Shown in pieces: positions 26,436 through 36,479 of a stretch of 64,000 bases of DNA (position 1 is its first letter; each line of letters starts with the position of its first letter). The stretch spans positions 1-64,000 of the forward strand of contig CAVTCB010000004.1 in the NCBI GenBank assembly GCA_963733105.1. Reading direction: 5' to 3'. The notes beneath the pieces are model-generated. The model was not told the DNA's origin. It worked only from the letters and a program-made list of their open reading frames with translations, and ran no database searches. This DNA is from JAFAYN01 sp963733105 (GTDB lineage Bacteria; Gemmatimonadota; Gemmatimonadetes; Longimicrobiales; Longimicrobiaceae). A program made the translations under genes and the position numbers.

Positions 26436-26954
26436 ATGGCCAACGTGCGGCAAACATCCCTGTTCACCTCGCTCCGGTACCGGGGGCGGGAGGGGATGTG
26501 GACGTGGATCCTGCACCGGGCGACCGGGCTGGGGATCCTGCTGTTCCTCCTGATCCACGTGGTGGAGACCGCCACGGTGATCTACTACCCCGACCTCTAC
26601 GACGACTTCCTCGCGAGCTACAAGACCGGGCTCTTCCGGTTCGCGGAGCTGCTCATCTTCTTCTCCGTGCTGTACCACGCCGTCAACGGCACGCGCATCA
26701 TCGTCCAGGACTTCTGGCCCTACGTCATGCAGCGGCAGCGGCAGCTGGTGTGGGCCTCCGCCGTGGTGGTGGTGCTGGCGATGCTCCCCGTCTCCTGGAT
26801 GATGCTGGCCCCCCTCTTCGGGTGGGCGGAGGAGCCGGGGGTGGAGCGGCACCTCGAGCGCTGCGCCCAGCGCCCCGACGCCCCCGCCTGCCGCGGGGAG
26901 CGGGGCGAGGCGGGGGCCGGCGGCGCCGTGGTGCTGGGGGAGGTGCGGCGGTGA
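26436..26954 (+). CDS. sdhC: Succinate dehydrogenase cytochrome b subunit
   Basis: Membrane anchor subunit that binds heme b and quinone. Three hydrophobic segments are visible: ATGLGILLFLLIHVVETATV, FAELLIFFSVLYHAVNG and LVWASAVVVVLAMLPVSWMM. Histidines in LHRATG, LIHVVE and LYHAVNG are candidate heme and quinone-site residues. A long charged C-terminal tail is unusual but polar and harmless-looking. The stop overlaps the sdhD GTG (GTGA). First gene of sdhCDAB. Confidence 0.87.
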   Translation: MANVRQTSLFTSLRYRGREGMWTWILHRATGLGILLFLLIHVVETATVIYYPDLYDDFLASYKTGLFRFAELLIFFSVLYHAVNGTRIIVQDFWPYVMQRQRQLVWASAVVVVLAMLPVSWMMLAPLFGWAEEPGVERHLERCAQRPDAPACRGERGEAGAGGAVVLGEVRR

Positions 26955-27387
26955 GCGCCCCCGCGCAGGTCACGGAGCGCGGCGCCGCCCGGAGCGGCGG
27001 CGGGTACCACCGTCCCGCGCGCACCGGGAAGCGGAGCAACTTCGAGGTCCTCTCCTGGTTCTTCATGCGCTTCTCGGGGCTCGCGCTGATCTTCCTGTCG
27101 CTCTACCACCTGGTGTGGTGGAACCTGGTGATCGGGGTGGAGCACCTGGACTCGGCGGTGGTCATCGAGCGCTGGCGCAACCCCTTCTGGCGGCTCTTCA
27201 ACCTGGCGCTGGTGGTGTTCGCCATGCTGCACGGGCTGAACGGGCTGCGCTACTCCATCGAGGACTACGTCCGCCGCCCGGGGAGGCAGATGGCGGTCAA
27301 GTCCGTCCTGTACACGCTGGTGCTCGGGGCCATGGCGGTCGCCGTGTTCGCGCTGCTCACCTTCGACCCCATGACGGTCCTGCACCG

Positions 27388-27391
<4 letters not shown>
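26951..27391 (+). CDS. sdhD: Succinate dehydrogenase membrane anchor subunit
   Basis: Second membrane subunit, 146 residues with three membrane spans: FSGLALIFLSLYHLVWW, LFNLALVVFAMLHGLNGL and VLYTLVLGAMAVAVFAL. The motif HGLNGLRYSIEDY is typical of the SdhD group. It starts with GTG overlapping sdhC and ends overlapping the sdhA ATG (ATGA), so translation is coupled through the operon. The N-terminal ~35 residues are polar and cytoplasmic. Confidence 0.87.
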
Positions 27392-29129
<1,738 letters not shown>

Positions 29130-29130
<1 letters not shown>

Positions 29131-29876
29131 TGGCCCAGACGGCCGAAGCGCAGAAGGGTCCGGCGGGGGGGACGCGCCCGGTGACGGTGCGGGTGTTCCG
29201 CTTCAACCCCGAGGTCGACGCGGAGCCCGTGTACCGGGAGTACACGGTGCGCGTGGACCCCACCGACCGGGTGCTCGACGCCCTGAACCAGATCAAGTGG
29301 TACCAGGACGGGAGCCTCACCTACCGCCGCTCGTGCGCCCACGGGGTGTGCGGGTCGGACGCCATGCGCATCAACGGGGTGAACCGGCTGGCGTGCAAGG
29401 TCCTGATGCGGGACGTGGGGGACCGGGTCACCGTGGAGCCCATCATGGGCTTCCGGGTGATCAAGGACATGGTGGTGGACATGGAGCCGTTCTTCGCCCA
29501 GTTCCGCTCCGTGCTCCCCTTCATGATCAACGACTCGCGCCCGCCCGAGCGGGAGCGCCGCCAGTCCATCGCGGACCGCGAGATCTTCGACGACACCACC
29601 AAGTGCATCCTGTGCGCGGCGTGCACCACGTCGTGCCCGTCGTTCTGGGCCAGCGAGGACTTCGTGGGCCCGGCGGCGATCGTGAACGCGCACCGCTTCA
29701 TCTTCGACTCGCGCGACACGGGCGGGGCGCAGCGGCTGGACATCCTCAACAACCGCGAGGGCGTCTGGCGGTGCCGCACCATCTTCAACTGCACCGAGGC
29801 GTGCCCGCGGGAGATCCGGATCACCAAGGCCATCGGCGAGGTGAAGAAGGCGATCCTGTACGGGCAGACGACGTAA
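29130..29876 (+). CDS. sdhB: Succinate dehydrogenase iron-sulfur subunit
   Basis: Carries electrons from FAD to quinone. The 2Fe-2S cluster is in SCAHGVCGSDAMRINGVNRL (plus the following Ala-Cys). The 4Fe-4S and 3Fe-4S ligands are in CILCAACTTSCP and CRTIFNCTEACPREI. 248 residues. The ATG shares one base with the sdhA stop. Last gene of sdhCDAB, closed by a strong terminator. Confidence 0.95.
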
Positions 29877-29899
29877 GAGCTGCTGGCTTGGTTGAAAGA

Positions 29900-29934
29900 G
29901 CCCGGTCCTCCGAAGTGGGGACCGGGCCTTTTTT
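29900..29934 (+). terminator. Intrinsic terminator of the sdh operon
   Basis: Nine-bp stem (29900-29908 with 29919-29927) followed by six T residues. Confidence 0.9.
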
Positions 29935-30039
29935 ACGGCAGGGGTCGGGCGTGTCCCCCCTGGCGGGGGGCCGGGCTTCGTGCGGGGTGCGGTCGCAGGC
30001 TGTTCCCTGTCCCCTGTTCCCTGTCCCCTGCCGTTCGCC

Positions 30040-30501
30040 TCACTCTTGCGGGCGCATCCTCCGCAGCGCCTCGTCGCCGAGCTGGCGCAGGGCGGCCTCG
30101 GGCTCCCTGCGGGCGGCGGCCTGCACGCGGGCGCGCAGGTCGGCGCTGGCGTCCGCGGGGACGGACTTGAGCACCGTCTTCCGGACGCCCAGGTCGGCGT
30201 CCCCCACCAGCGTGGTGAGCACCGCGCTGGCCTCGGCGGCGGGGAGGTTCCTCGCGGCGCTGGCGGCGGCGATCCGCACCTGGGGGTGCTGGCTCTGCGC
30301 GCCGGTTCGCACCACCTCCGCCGAGCGCGCGTCGCGGATCATCCCGGCCAGGTACACGGCCTTGGAGGCCAGGAGCGGGTCGGGGTCGCGGGCGAGGGTC
30401 TGGAGGTGGGGGAAGGCGTCCGCGCCGAGGCGGGCCAGCGCCGGGTAGTCCGGCTCGATGGCCTCCAGGGCGGCCCTCACCTGTTCGAGCGTCATAGCCA
30501 T
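30040..30501 (-). CDS. HEAT-repeat protein
   Basis: A 153-residue helical repeat protein with at least three HEAT-like units (LARDPDPLLASKAVYLAGMI, HPQVRIAAASAARNL, DADLGVRKTVLKSV). No signal peptide. HEAT repeats serve as protein-binding scaffolds. A perfect AAGGAGG lies before the ATG at 30501. It follows the propeller-protease gene by 11 bases on the same strand, so the two are probably co-expressed and may act together; that link is inferred. Confidence 0.75.
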   Translation of the reverse strand: MAMTLEQVRAALEAIEPDYPALARLGADAFPHLQTLARDPDPLLASKAVYLAGMIRDARSAEVVRTGAQSQHPQVRIAAASAARNLPAAEASAVLTTLVGDADLGVRKTVLKSVPADASADLRARVQAAARREPEAALRQLGDEALRRMRPQE

Positions 30502-30512
30502 GGCGGCCTCCT

Positions 30513-32165
30513 TCAGCAGGTGATGGTGAGTGCGCTGGCGTCCATGGTGCTCGCCTCGGCGGATGCCAGGTCGGGCGGCGTGTTGGTCCACCCCTGGCCC
30601 GGGTTCATGAGGCGGTTGGTGTCGTTCACGTGGCGCAGCCCCAGCACGTGGCCGACCTCGTGCGCGGTGACCCAGCGCGTCTGGCCGCTCACCACCACGC
30701 ACCCGGGACGGCCCGGCGGGTGCGCCGCGCACCCCCCGAGCGGCGGGTTGGTGGAGCGCACGACGTACACGCACACGTCGTTCGCGCCCGCGTTGTTGCG
30801 GTTGGCGAAGAGGAGGTTCTGCTCGGCGGTGGTGATCCCCAGCAGGCACTGGCCCACGTCCACGTCGTTCAGCAGGGGGAGGTTCAGGTTCTCCGTGGAC
30901 CCCAGGTCCACCCGGATCCCGGCCGTGGCGAAGACCTCCCGCATCCCGGCGAGCTGCGAGTCCAGGAAGGCCTGCGGGGCCCCCGCCAGGTTCTTGAAGT
31001 GGATGCGCACGCGGGAGCGGAACGGGCGCCCCGTGTTCCCGGAGAACCCCCACTGGAGCTGGTTCCCCGCGAAGGAGCCGAGCCACCAGTTCCCGTCCCC
31101 CGGGAAGTAGAAGAGGACGTCCCTCTTCCCGCCGCCGTTGAAGTCCGCGGTCCAGAAGGGGCGTCCGTCCCACACCTGCCCGAAGCCGGCGGTGTTCCCC
31201 GCCAGGTTCCAGACGAGCCTGTGGTTGGCGTCGAACTGCCCCAGCCACCAGTTGCGGTCGCCGGGGAAGTAGAAGAGCACGTCGGCCTTCCCCGTCCCGG
31301 CGAAGTCGGCGGCCCAGATCGGCCGTCCGTCGGCCAGGTTCCCGAAGCCCGCGGTGTTCCCCGCGAGCCGCCACTGGAGCTGGCTTCCGGCGAAGGAGCC
31401 TAGCCACCAGTTGTGGTCGCCGGGGAAGTAGAAGAGCACGTCCGCCTTGCCGTCGCCGGTGAAGTCGGCGATGCGGAAGGGGCGGCCGTCCCACACCTGC
31501 CCGAAGCCGGCCGTGTTCCCCGCCAGGCTCCAGACGAGCTTGTTGTTGGCGTCGAACTGCCCCAGCCACCAGTTCTTGTCTCCGGGGAAGTAGAAGAGCA
31601 CGTCGGTCCTCCCGGTCCCCGCGAAGTCGGCGGTCCAGATGGGGCGGCCGTCCGCGACCTGCCCGAAGCCGGCGGTGTTCCCCGCCAGGCTCCAGGTGAG
31701 CTGGTTCCCGACGAAGGAGCCGAGCCACCAGTTGCGGTCGCCGGGGAAGTAGAAGAGCACATCGGCCTTGGCGTCGCCGGTGAAGTTGCCGATCCAGAAG
31801 GGGCGCCCGTCCCACACCTGCCCGAAGCCGGCGGTGTTCCCTGCCAGGTTCCAGGCGAGCTGGTTGTTGGCCCCGAACTGCCCCAGCCACCAGTTGCGGT
31901 CGCCGGGGAAGTAGAAGAGGATGTCGGTCCTCCCCGTCCCCGCGAAATCGGCGGCCCAGATGGGGCGGCCGTCCGCGAGGTTGCCGAAGCCGCTCGTGTT
32001 CCCGGCGAAGCTCCAGGAGATGGCGCTCCCGGTGAAGGTCCCCAGCCACCAGTTCCCGTCGCCGGGGAAGTAGAACAGGATCTCCTGCTTCCCGTCGCCG
32101 TTGAAGTCCCCGGTCCAGAACGGACGCTTGTCCGCGAGGTTGCCGAAGCCGTCGTAGCAGGCCAT
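30513..32165 (-). CDS. Seven-bladed propeller fused to a metzincin metalloprotease
   Basis: A 550-residue protein with two parts. Residues ~1-345 contain seven near-identical units of about 49 residues, each with FNGDGK-like or FAGTG-like loops and the marker LFYFPGDxNWWLGxF; seven units suggest a closed beta-propeller like FG-GAP/VCBS domains. Residues ~350-550 are a metzincin: HEVGHVLGLRH at 502-512 with zinc-binding His502, His506 and His512 and catalytic Glu503, and a Met-turn in RLMNPG. No signal peptide is visible from the ATG at 32165, which has an AAGGAG site; the frame continues upstream without a better start. Substrate unknown. Export, if any, would need another route. Confidence 0.82.
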   Translation of the reverse strand: MACYDGFGNLADKRPFWTGDFNGDGKQEILFYFPGDGNWWLGTFTGSAISWSFAGNTSGFGNLADGRPIWAADFAGTGRTDILFYFPGDRNWWLGQFGANNQLAWNLAGNTAGFGQVWDGRPFWIGNFTGDAKADVLFYFPGDRNWWLGSFVGNQLTWSLAGNTAGFGQVADGRPIWTADFAGTGRTDVLFYFPGDKNWWLGQFDANNKLVWSLAGNTAGFGQVWDGRPFRIADFTGDGKADVLFYFPGDHNWWLGSFAGSQLQWRLAGNTAGFGNLADGRPIWAADFAGTGKADVLFYFPGDRNWWLGQFDANHRLVWNLAGNTAGFGQVWDGRPFWTADFNGGGKRDVLFYFPGDGNWWLGSFAGNQLQWGFSGNTGRPFRSRVRIHFKNLAGAPQAFLDSQLAGMREVFATAGIRVDLGSTENLNLPLLNDVDVGQCLLGITTAEQNLLFANRNNAGANDVCVYVVRSTNPPLGGCAAHPPGRPGCVVVSGQTRWVTAHEVGHVLGLRHVNDTNRLMNPGQGWTNTPPDLASAEASTMDASALTITC

Positions 32166-32394
32166 AGCTCCTCTCCTTTCGCGCTGGAAGTGGACCCCGC
32201 CGCGGCGCCGCACACGGGTCCCGCGGCCGTGCCCGCCGCGGAATGGCACGAACCACTCCCGTCCGCCCGGGAGTCGGGTCCCGGGCATAAGTCGTTGGTG
32301 GAGGATTGCTTGCGAGATCGGCTCGCCGGGGAGGCGGCGCGGGAACGGGGGCGGGGGAGCCACACCTGGGGCAGGGCCGCCCCGCCCGGGTCCG

Positions 32395-33801
32395 TCAGTT
32401 GGTCGCCGCGGGCGCCCCGCCGAAGGGGAGCCGCTCCGGCATGTCGGCCACCACGTAGGCCATCACCGCCAGCGTGGCGATGCACTCGGCCAGCTCGCGC
32501 GGGTCCAGCTTGTCGATGGTGTCGGCGTCGGTGTGGTGGTACCAGAAGTAGCGGGTCTCGTCCACGTTCAGCCCCGCCCCGGGGACGCCCAGCGCCATGA
32601 TGGGGCCGATGTCCGCGCCTCCGCCGCCCCGGGTGATGCTCCCCGCGCCGATCCGCTCCAGCAGCGATCCCACCTGCTTCACGATGGCGAAGGCGGAGTC
32701 GGTGCCGCTGAAGCCGAAGCCCTCGGGCTTGAAGACGCCCCCGTCCGACTCCATGGCCAGCACGTGGTTGGGGATCTCGGCGCGGTGGGCGTCGCGGTAG
32801 GCGTTCCCGCCGCGGAGCCCGTTCTCCTCGTTGGTCCACATCACCACGCGCACCGTGCGGCGCGGGCGGAGCCCCAGCCGCTGCATCAGCCGCACCGCCT
32901 CCCACGCCGCCACCGAGCCGCCGGCGTCGTCCATCGCGCCCTGGCCCACGTCCCACGAGTCGATGTGACCGCCGAGCACCACCACCTCGTCGGGGCGCTC
33001 GCGCCCGCGGATCTCCGCCACCACGTTGCGGGAGGGGGCGTCCGGGAGGGTCTGCGCGCTCATCACCAGCTTCACCCGCGGGCGCTCGCCGCGGTCCTGC
33101 ATGCGGTGGAGGAGCATGGCGTCCTCCACGGTGATGGCCGCGTGGGGGATGCGCCGCACCGCCGTGTCGTAGCGCATGCTCCCCGTGTGCGGGGTCTGCT
33201 GCGAGTACGGGGTGACGGAGCGGATCAGCGAGGCCACGGCGCCCGCCCGGGCGGCGGCGATCGCCCCGCCCGTCCGGTACGCCACGGTGGCGCCGTAGGT
33301 GGTGAAGGGGACGTCGAAGAGCACGATCTTCCCGCGCGCCTCCGCGGCGCGGCGCGTCAGCTCGTCGAAGCTCCCCACCACCAGCACCTCGGCGGTGATC
33401 CCCCCCGGCGGGGTGGCGACGCTCCCGCCCAGCCCCAGCACGGGGAGCGCCTGGCGGCGCGGGGCCACCAGCTCGGCCGACTCCGCCCCGCGCACCCAGC
33501 GCGGGACCATCACCGGCTCGCCGCGGACGTTCTCCAGCCCGTCGCGCCGCATCTCCGCGAGGATCCAGTCGATGGCGTCCTCCAGGCTCCTGGACCCGCT
33601 GAAGCGGTGCCCGAAGCGGTCCACCAGCACCGTGAGCCGGCGGTAGGCGGCGCTGTCGGCGAGCGCCGCGTCGATCAGGCTGTCGGCCTGGCGGCGGTAC
33701 GCGGCCGCGACGGGGCCGGCCTGGGCGGGGGCGGGGGAGGGCGCCAGCGCGGCGGCGCCGAGCGCCACGGCGAGGAGCCGGGGGAGCAGGGCTCTGGTCA
33801 T
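32395..33801 (-). CDS. M28 family metallopeptidase (carboxypeptidase Q-like), exported
   Basis: A zinc aminopeptidase or carboxypeptidase of 468 residues. A signal peptide (LLPRLLAVALGAAALAPSPA, then AQA) directs it out of the cytoplasm. A PA domain is inserted at ~130-260 (EVLVVGSFDELTRRA, KIVLFDVPFTTYG). The two-zinc peptidase core shows GGHIDSWDVGQGAMDDAGG, TNEENGL (catalytic Glu) and YHHTDADTIDKLDP. I chose the ATG at 33801, which gives the signal peptide; an upstream extension lacks one. It likely digests peptides in the periplasm or outside. Confidence 0.9.
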   Translation of the reverse strand: MTRALLPRLLAVALGAAALAPSPAPAQAGPVAAAYRRQADSLIDAALADSAAYRRLTVLVDRFGHRFSGSRSLEDAIDWILAEMRRDGLENVRGEPVMVPRWVRGAESAELVAPRRQALPVLGLGGSVATPPGGITAEVLVVGSFDELTRRAAEARGKIVLFDVPFTTYGATVAYRTGGAIAAARAGAVASLIRSVTPYSQQTPHTGSMRYDTAVRRIPHAAITVEDAMLLHRMQDRGERPRVKLVMSAQTLPDAPSRNVVAEIRGRERPDEVVVLGGHIDSWDVGQGAMDDAGGSVAAWEAVRLMQRLGLRPRRTVRVVMWTNEENGLRGGNAYRDAHRAEIPNHVLAMESDGGVFKPEGFGFSGTDSAFAIVKQVGSLLERIGAGSITRGGGGADIGPIMALGVPGAGLNVDETRYFWYHHTDADTIDKLDPRELAECIATLAVMAYVVADMPERLPFGGAPAATN

Positions 33802-33954
33802 CTGGGTCGTCGGAGCGTGTCGGGGGTGTGCCGGGAGGGCCCGGATCTCCTGAAGATAGGACGCGGCCCCCCGCGCCGCCAAGGAGGGGGAGACGCGGAC
33901 GGGGCCGCCCCGCGCGCGGAGCGGCCCCGTTGCCGGAGCGAGAGGAGCCTGGGG

Positions 33955-34287
33955 CTACTTCAGGTGCTGGCTCACCAGCTTGGTCATCTCGAACATGCTC
34001 ACCTGGTCCTTGCCGCCGAACACCACCTTCAGCTTGGCGTCCGCGTTGATCATGCGGCGGTTCTTCTCGTCCTGGAGCTTGTTGGTGCGGATGTAGTCCC
34101 AGACGCGCTTGGTGATCTCGGTGCGCGGCACGGCGTCGTTCCCGATCACGGCGGCCAGCTCGGGGCTGGGCTGCACGGGCTTGTTGAGCCCCTGGCCCGC
34201 CGGCTGGTTCGGCGCCGGCCGGCTGCTGGTGCTCTTCTTCTTGTCGTCACCCGCGGCCTTCTTGGCACCCTTCTTGGGAGTTGCCAT
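33955..34287 (-). CDS. SWIB/MDM2 domain protein
   Basis: A 110-residue protein: a lysine-rich N-terminal tail (MATPKKGAKKAAGDDKKKS) followed by a SWIB domain (PSPELAAVIGNDAVPRTEIT, then KRVWDYIRTNKLQDEKNRR, then VSMFEMTKLVSQHL). SWIB domains are best known from eukaryotic chromatin complexes, and similar short proteins occur in bacteria such as Chlamydia and Gemmatimonadota. The basic tail suggests DNA association. ATG 34287 is the natural start. Function in bacteria is not established. Confidence 0.9.
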   Translation of the reverse strand: MATPKKGAKKAAGDDKKKSTSSRPAPNQPAGQGLNKPVQPSPELAAVIGNDAVPRTEITKRVWDYIRTNKLQDEKNRRMINADAKLKVVFGGKDQVSMFEMTKLVSQHLK

Positions 34288-34575
34288 TGCGTCGCTCCTG
34301 GGTTTGGGGATTTGAGGTGGCTGCCCACCACGCGGCGGCGCTCCACCGTGCCATGCGACCGGCACGCAGGCGAAATACGCTCTCCGCGGGACGCGCGCAA
34401 GGGCGCCGCCCTCGGCGATCTGTTCCCGCGCCCGCCACTGCGCCCCCGCAGCCACCCCCCGAGACGGGGGGAGCGGGGCGGGGGGAGCCCGCGGAGAACT
34501 CCGCATCTACTTGCGGGGTAACACGATGCCGCACGCGCCGCCCGGCGTGCCCACCCCCACGACGAGCCCAAGGTC

Positions 34576-35646
34576 ATGTCGCGCACGCCCGTCATGCTGC
34601 TGCTCCTACTCCTCTGTGGATTCGTACACCCGGAGCGCGTCCCGGCGCAGGACACGGCCGCCGTGGAGATGCGCGGGCGGGTGTCCGCCGCGGACGGCGG
34701 GGGCGTGGAGGGGGTGTGGGCGTTCGCGCGCGCGGGCGCGCACGTGGACTCGGCCGCGGTGGACGCGGCCGGGCGCTTCGCGCTCCGCCTCCCGGCCGGC
34801 GCGGCGCGGGAGGGGGTGGAGGTGCGCCTGGACGCCGCGGGGGGCGCCGGGGGGCGCCACCTCCCGGCGGCGGTCCGCGTCCCGGGCGGCGAGCTGGGCG
34901 CGGAGCAGGGCTTCGTGCTGGCGCCGCGCGAGTGGACCATCCCCGTGGGGCGCTACGCGGGGACGCGCGTCGCCGTGCGCCCGGAGCTGGCGCTGAAGCC
35001 GCTGTGCGAGGGGTGCTCCTCCTTCTACCGGCGGGCCCCGGCCGGGCGCGCCGGGGAGGCGCCGCGCGCGGTGCGGAGCTGGCCGGAGCGGGCGTACCCG
35101 CTGCGGGTGGCCTTCGACCGGGAAGCGTCGGTGGGGCGGATCACCGCCCGCGACTCGGCGGCGTTCTGGGGGATCGTGGAGGAGCTGGAGGCCACGCTGG
35201 GGAGCGACCTCTTCCGCCCCGCGAGCTTCCGGGAGACGCTCCCGCGCCCCGAGGACGACCCCGAGGACGTGGTGCTGGTGCGGGTGGACCCCACGCTCCG
35301 CATCTCCGGGCTGGGGAGCACGGCCACGCAGGGGAGCGACATCATCTACGGGGAGCTGCAGGTGAAGTGGGCGTCGCTGGTGACCGGGCCGGACGGGCCG
35401 GGGCTGGTGACGCACGAGCTGATGCACACCCTGGGGCTGGGGCACACCTGCGCCTGGACCTCGGTGATGGCGGTGGCGACGAGCTGCCCGTCCCGGCGCT
35501 CGGAGTCGCTGACGCCGGAGGACGTGGCCTACGCCCAGCTCCTCCGCCGCGCCCGCGAGGTCCAGCGGGAGACGGGGGCGCGCTGGGGGATCGAGTGGGC
35601 GGAGCCGTCCGCTCCGGTGGCGAGGGCCGCGGCCGCTACGCCGTAG
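34576..35646 (+). CDS. Exported metzincin zinc metalloprotease
   Basis: A 356-residue secreted protein. Signal peptide MSRTPVMLLLLLLCGFV ending near VPAQ. Residues ~30-120 look like a carboxypeptidase-regulatory or Ig-like beta domain (VRGRVSAADGGGVEGV style). The C-terminal half is a metzincin: HELMHTLGLGH with His280, His284, His290 and catalytic Glu281, followed by the Met-turn SVMAVA. Two cysteines in CEGCSSF may form a disulfide. Divergent from the SWIB gene across a 288-base region. Its catalytic class matches the protease part of the gene at 30513-32165, but the other domains differ. Confidence 0.8.
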   Translation: MSRTPVMLLLLLLCGFVHPERVPAQDTAAVEMRGRVSAADGGGVEGVWAFARAGAHVDSAAVDAAGRFALRLPAGAAREGVEVRLDAAGGAGGRHLPAAVRVPGGELGAEQGFVLAPREWTIPVGRYAGTRVAVRPELALKPLCEGCSSFYRRAPAGRAGEAPRAVRSWPERAYPLRVAFDREASVGRITARDSAAFWGIVEELEATLGSDLFRPASFRETLPRPEDDPEDVVLVRVDPTLRISGLGSTATQGSDIIYGELQVKWASLVTGPDGPGLVTHELMHTLGLGHTCAWTSVMAVATSCPSRRSESLTPEDVAYAQLLRRAREVQRETGARWGIEWAEPSAPVARAAAATP

Positions 35647-36334
35647 CCGCCGCCCGCACGAAGGCGCGCACCAGCGGGGGGACCTCGCCGCGGAGCGCCG
35701 CGCGCTCCGGCTGGAAGAGCGTCCCCACGAAGAAGGGGTGGCCGTCCAGTTCCGCCACGCGCGCGTCCCCCGCCTCGTCCTCCCCGGTGAAGCGCAGCCC
35801 CCCCGCCTCCAGGGCGGCCCGGTACGCCGGGTTCAGCCCGAAGCTGCAGTGGTACCCCTCCTCGGCGCCGTCCGCGCCGTAGGCTTCCCGCACCCGCGAC
35901 CCCGGCGCGAAGCGCACGCGCCCCGTCCGCTCCACCAGCGAGCACGCCAGCGGCGCCACCACCCGCGCCCCGGCGCCGGGGTGGGTCTCCGCGTGCCCGG
36001 CGTCCGCCATCCCCAGCGCGTTGCGGGCGTACTCGATCAGCGCGTGCTGGAAGCCGCCGCAGGTGCCCAGGAAGGGGACGCCGCGCTCCCGCGCGTGGCG
36101 GATGCCGCGCAGCGCCCCCTCCATGCTCCGGTACGGGGAGGCGGGGACGCACCAGAGCCCGCCGAAGCCGTCGAGCGCCGCCCCGTCCCCCTCCAGCGAC
36201 TCCGTGGGGAGCCACGCCGGCTCCACGGCGCACCCCAGGCTCGCCGCCGCCAGCTCCAGCGCCCGGGGGATGGCGCGGTGCGCGGTGACGGCGGGGTCGT
36301 GGTCGCCGATCAGGCCGACGAGGACGCGGGTCAT
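35636..36334 (-). CDS. CTP synthase C-terminal region-related protein (class I GATase-like)
   Basis: A 232-residue protein matching the stand-alone family related to the amidotransferase half of CTP synthase (VGLIGDHDPAVTAHRAIPRA, WCVPASPYRSMEGALRGIR, FLGTCGGFQHALIEYARN). The nucleophile-like Cys92 is present, but the catalytic His of the usual HPE triad residue pair is Gln208 in TLFQPERAAL. To my knowledge this is a feature of the family, so glutamine hydrolysis is doubtful. Real activity is unknown. It overlaps the 3' end of the convergent metalloprotease gene by 11 bases. Confidence 0.8.
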   Translation of the reverse strand: MTRVLVGLIGDHDPAVTAHRAIPRALELAAASLGCAVEPAWLPTESLEGDGAALDGFGGLWCVPASPYRSMEGALRGIRHARERGVPFLGTCGGFQHALIEYARNALGMADAGHAETHPGAGARVVAPLACSLVERTGRVRFAPGSRVREAYGADGAEEGYHCSFGLNPAYRAALEAGGLRFTGEDEAGDARVAELDGHPFFVGTLFQPERAALRGEVPPLVRAFVRAAATA

Positions 36335-36479
36335 GGGGGTCTCCGGGACGGGTGGGCGGCGGTCGCGCGAACGATACGGGCGGGGGCTCCGCGCGGCCAG
36401 GGTTTGCACGCCCCGGCGCCCCGGCGGTATCATGTCGCTCCCGCTCCCCCATCGTTCCCGCCCCAGGAGATCCCGCCGC

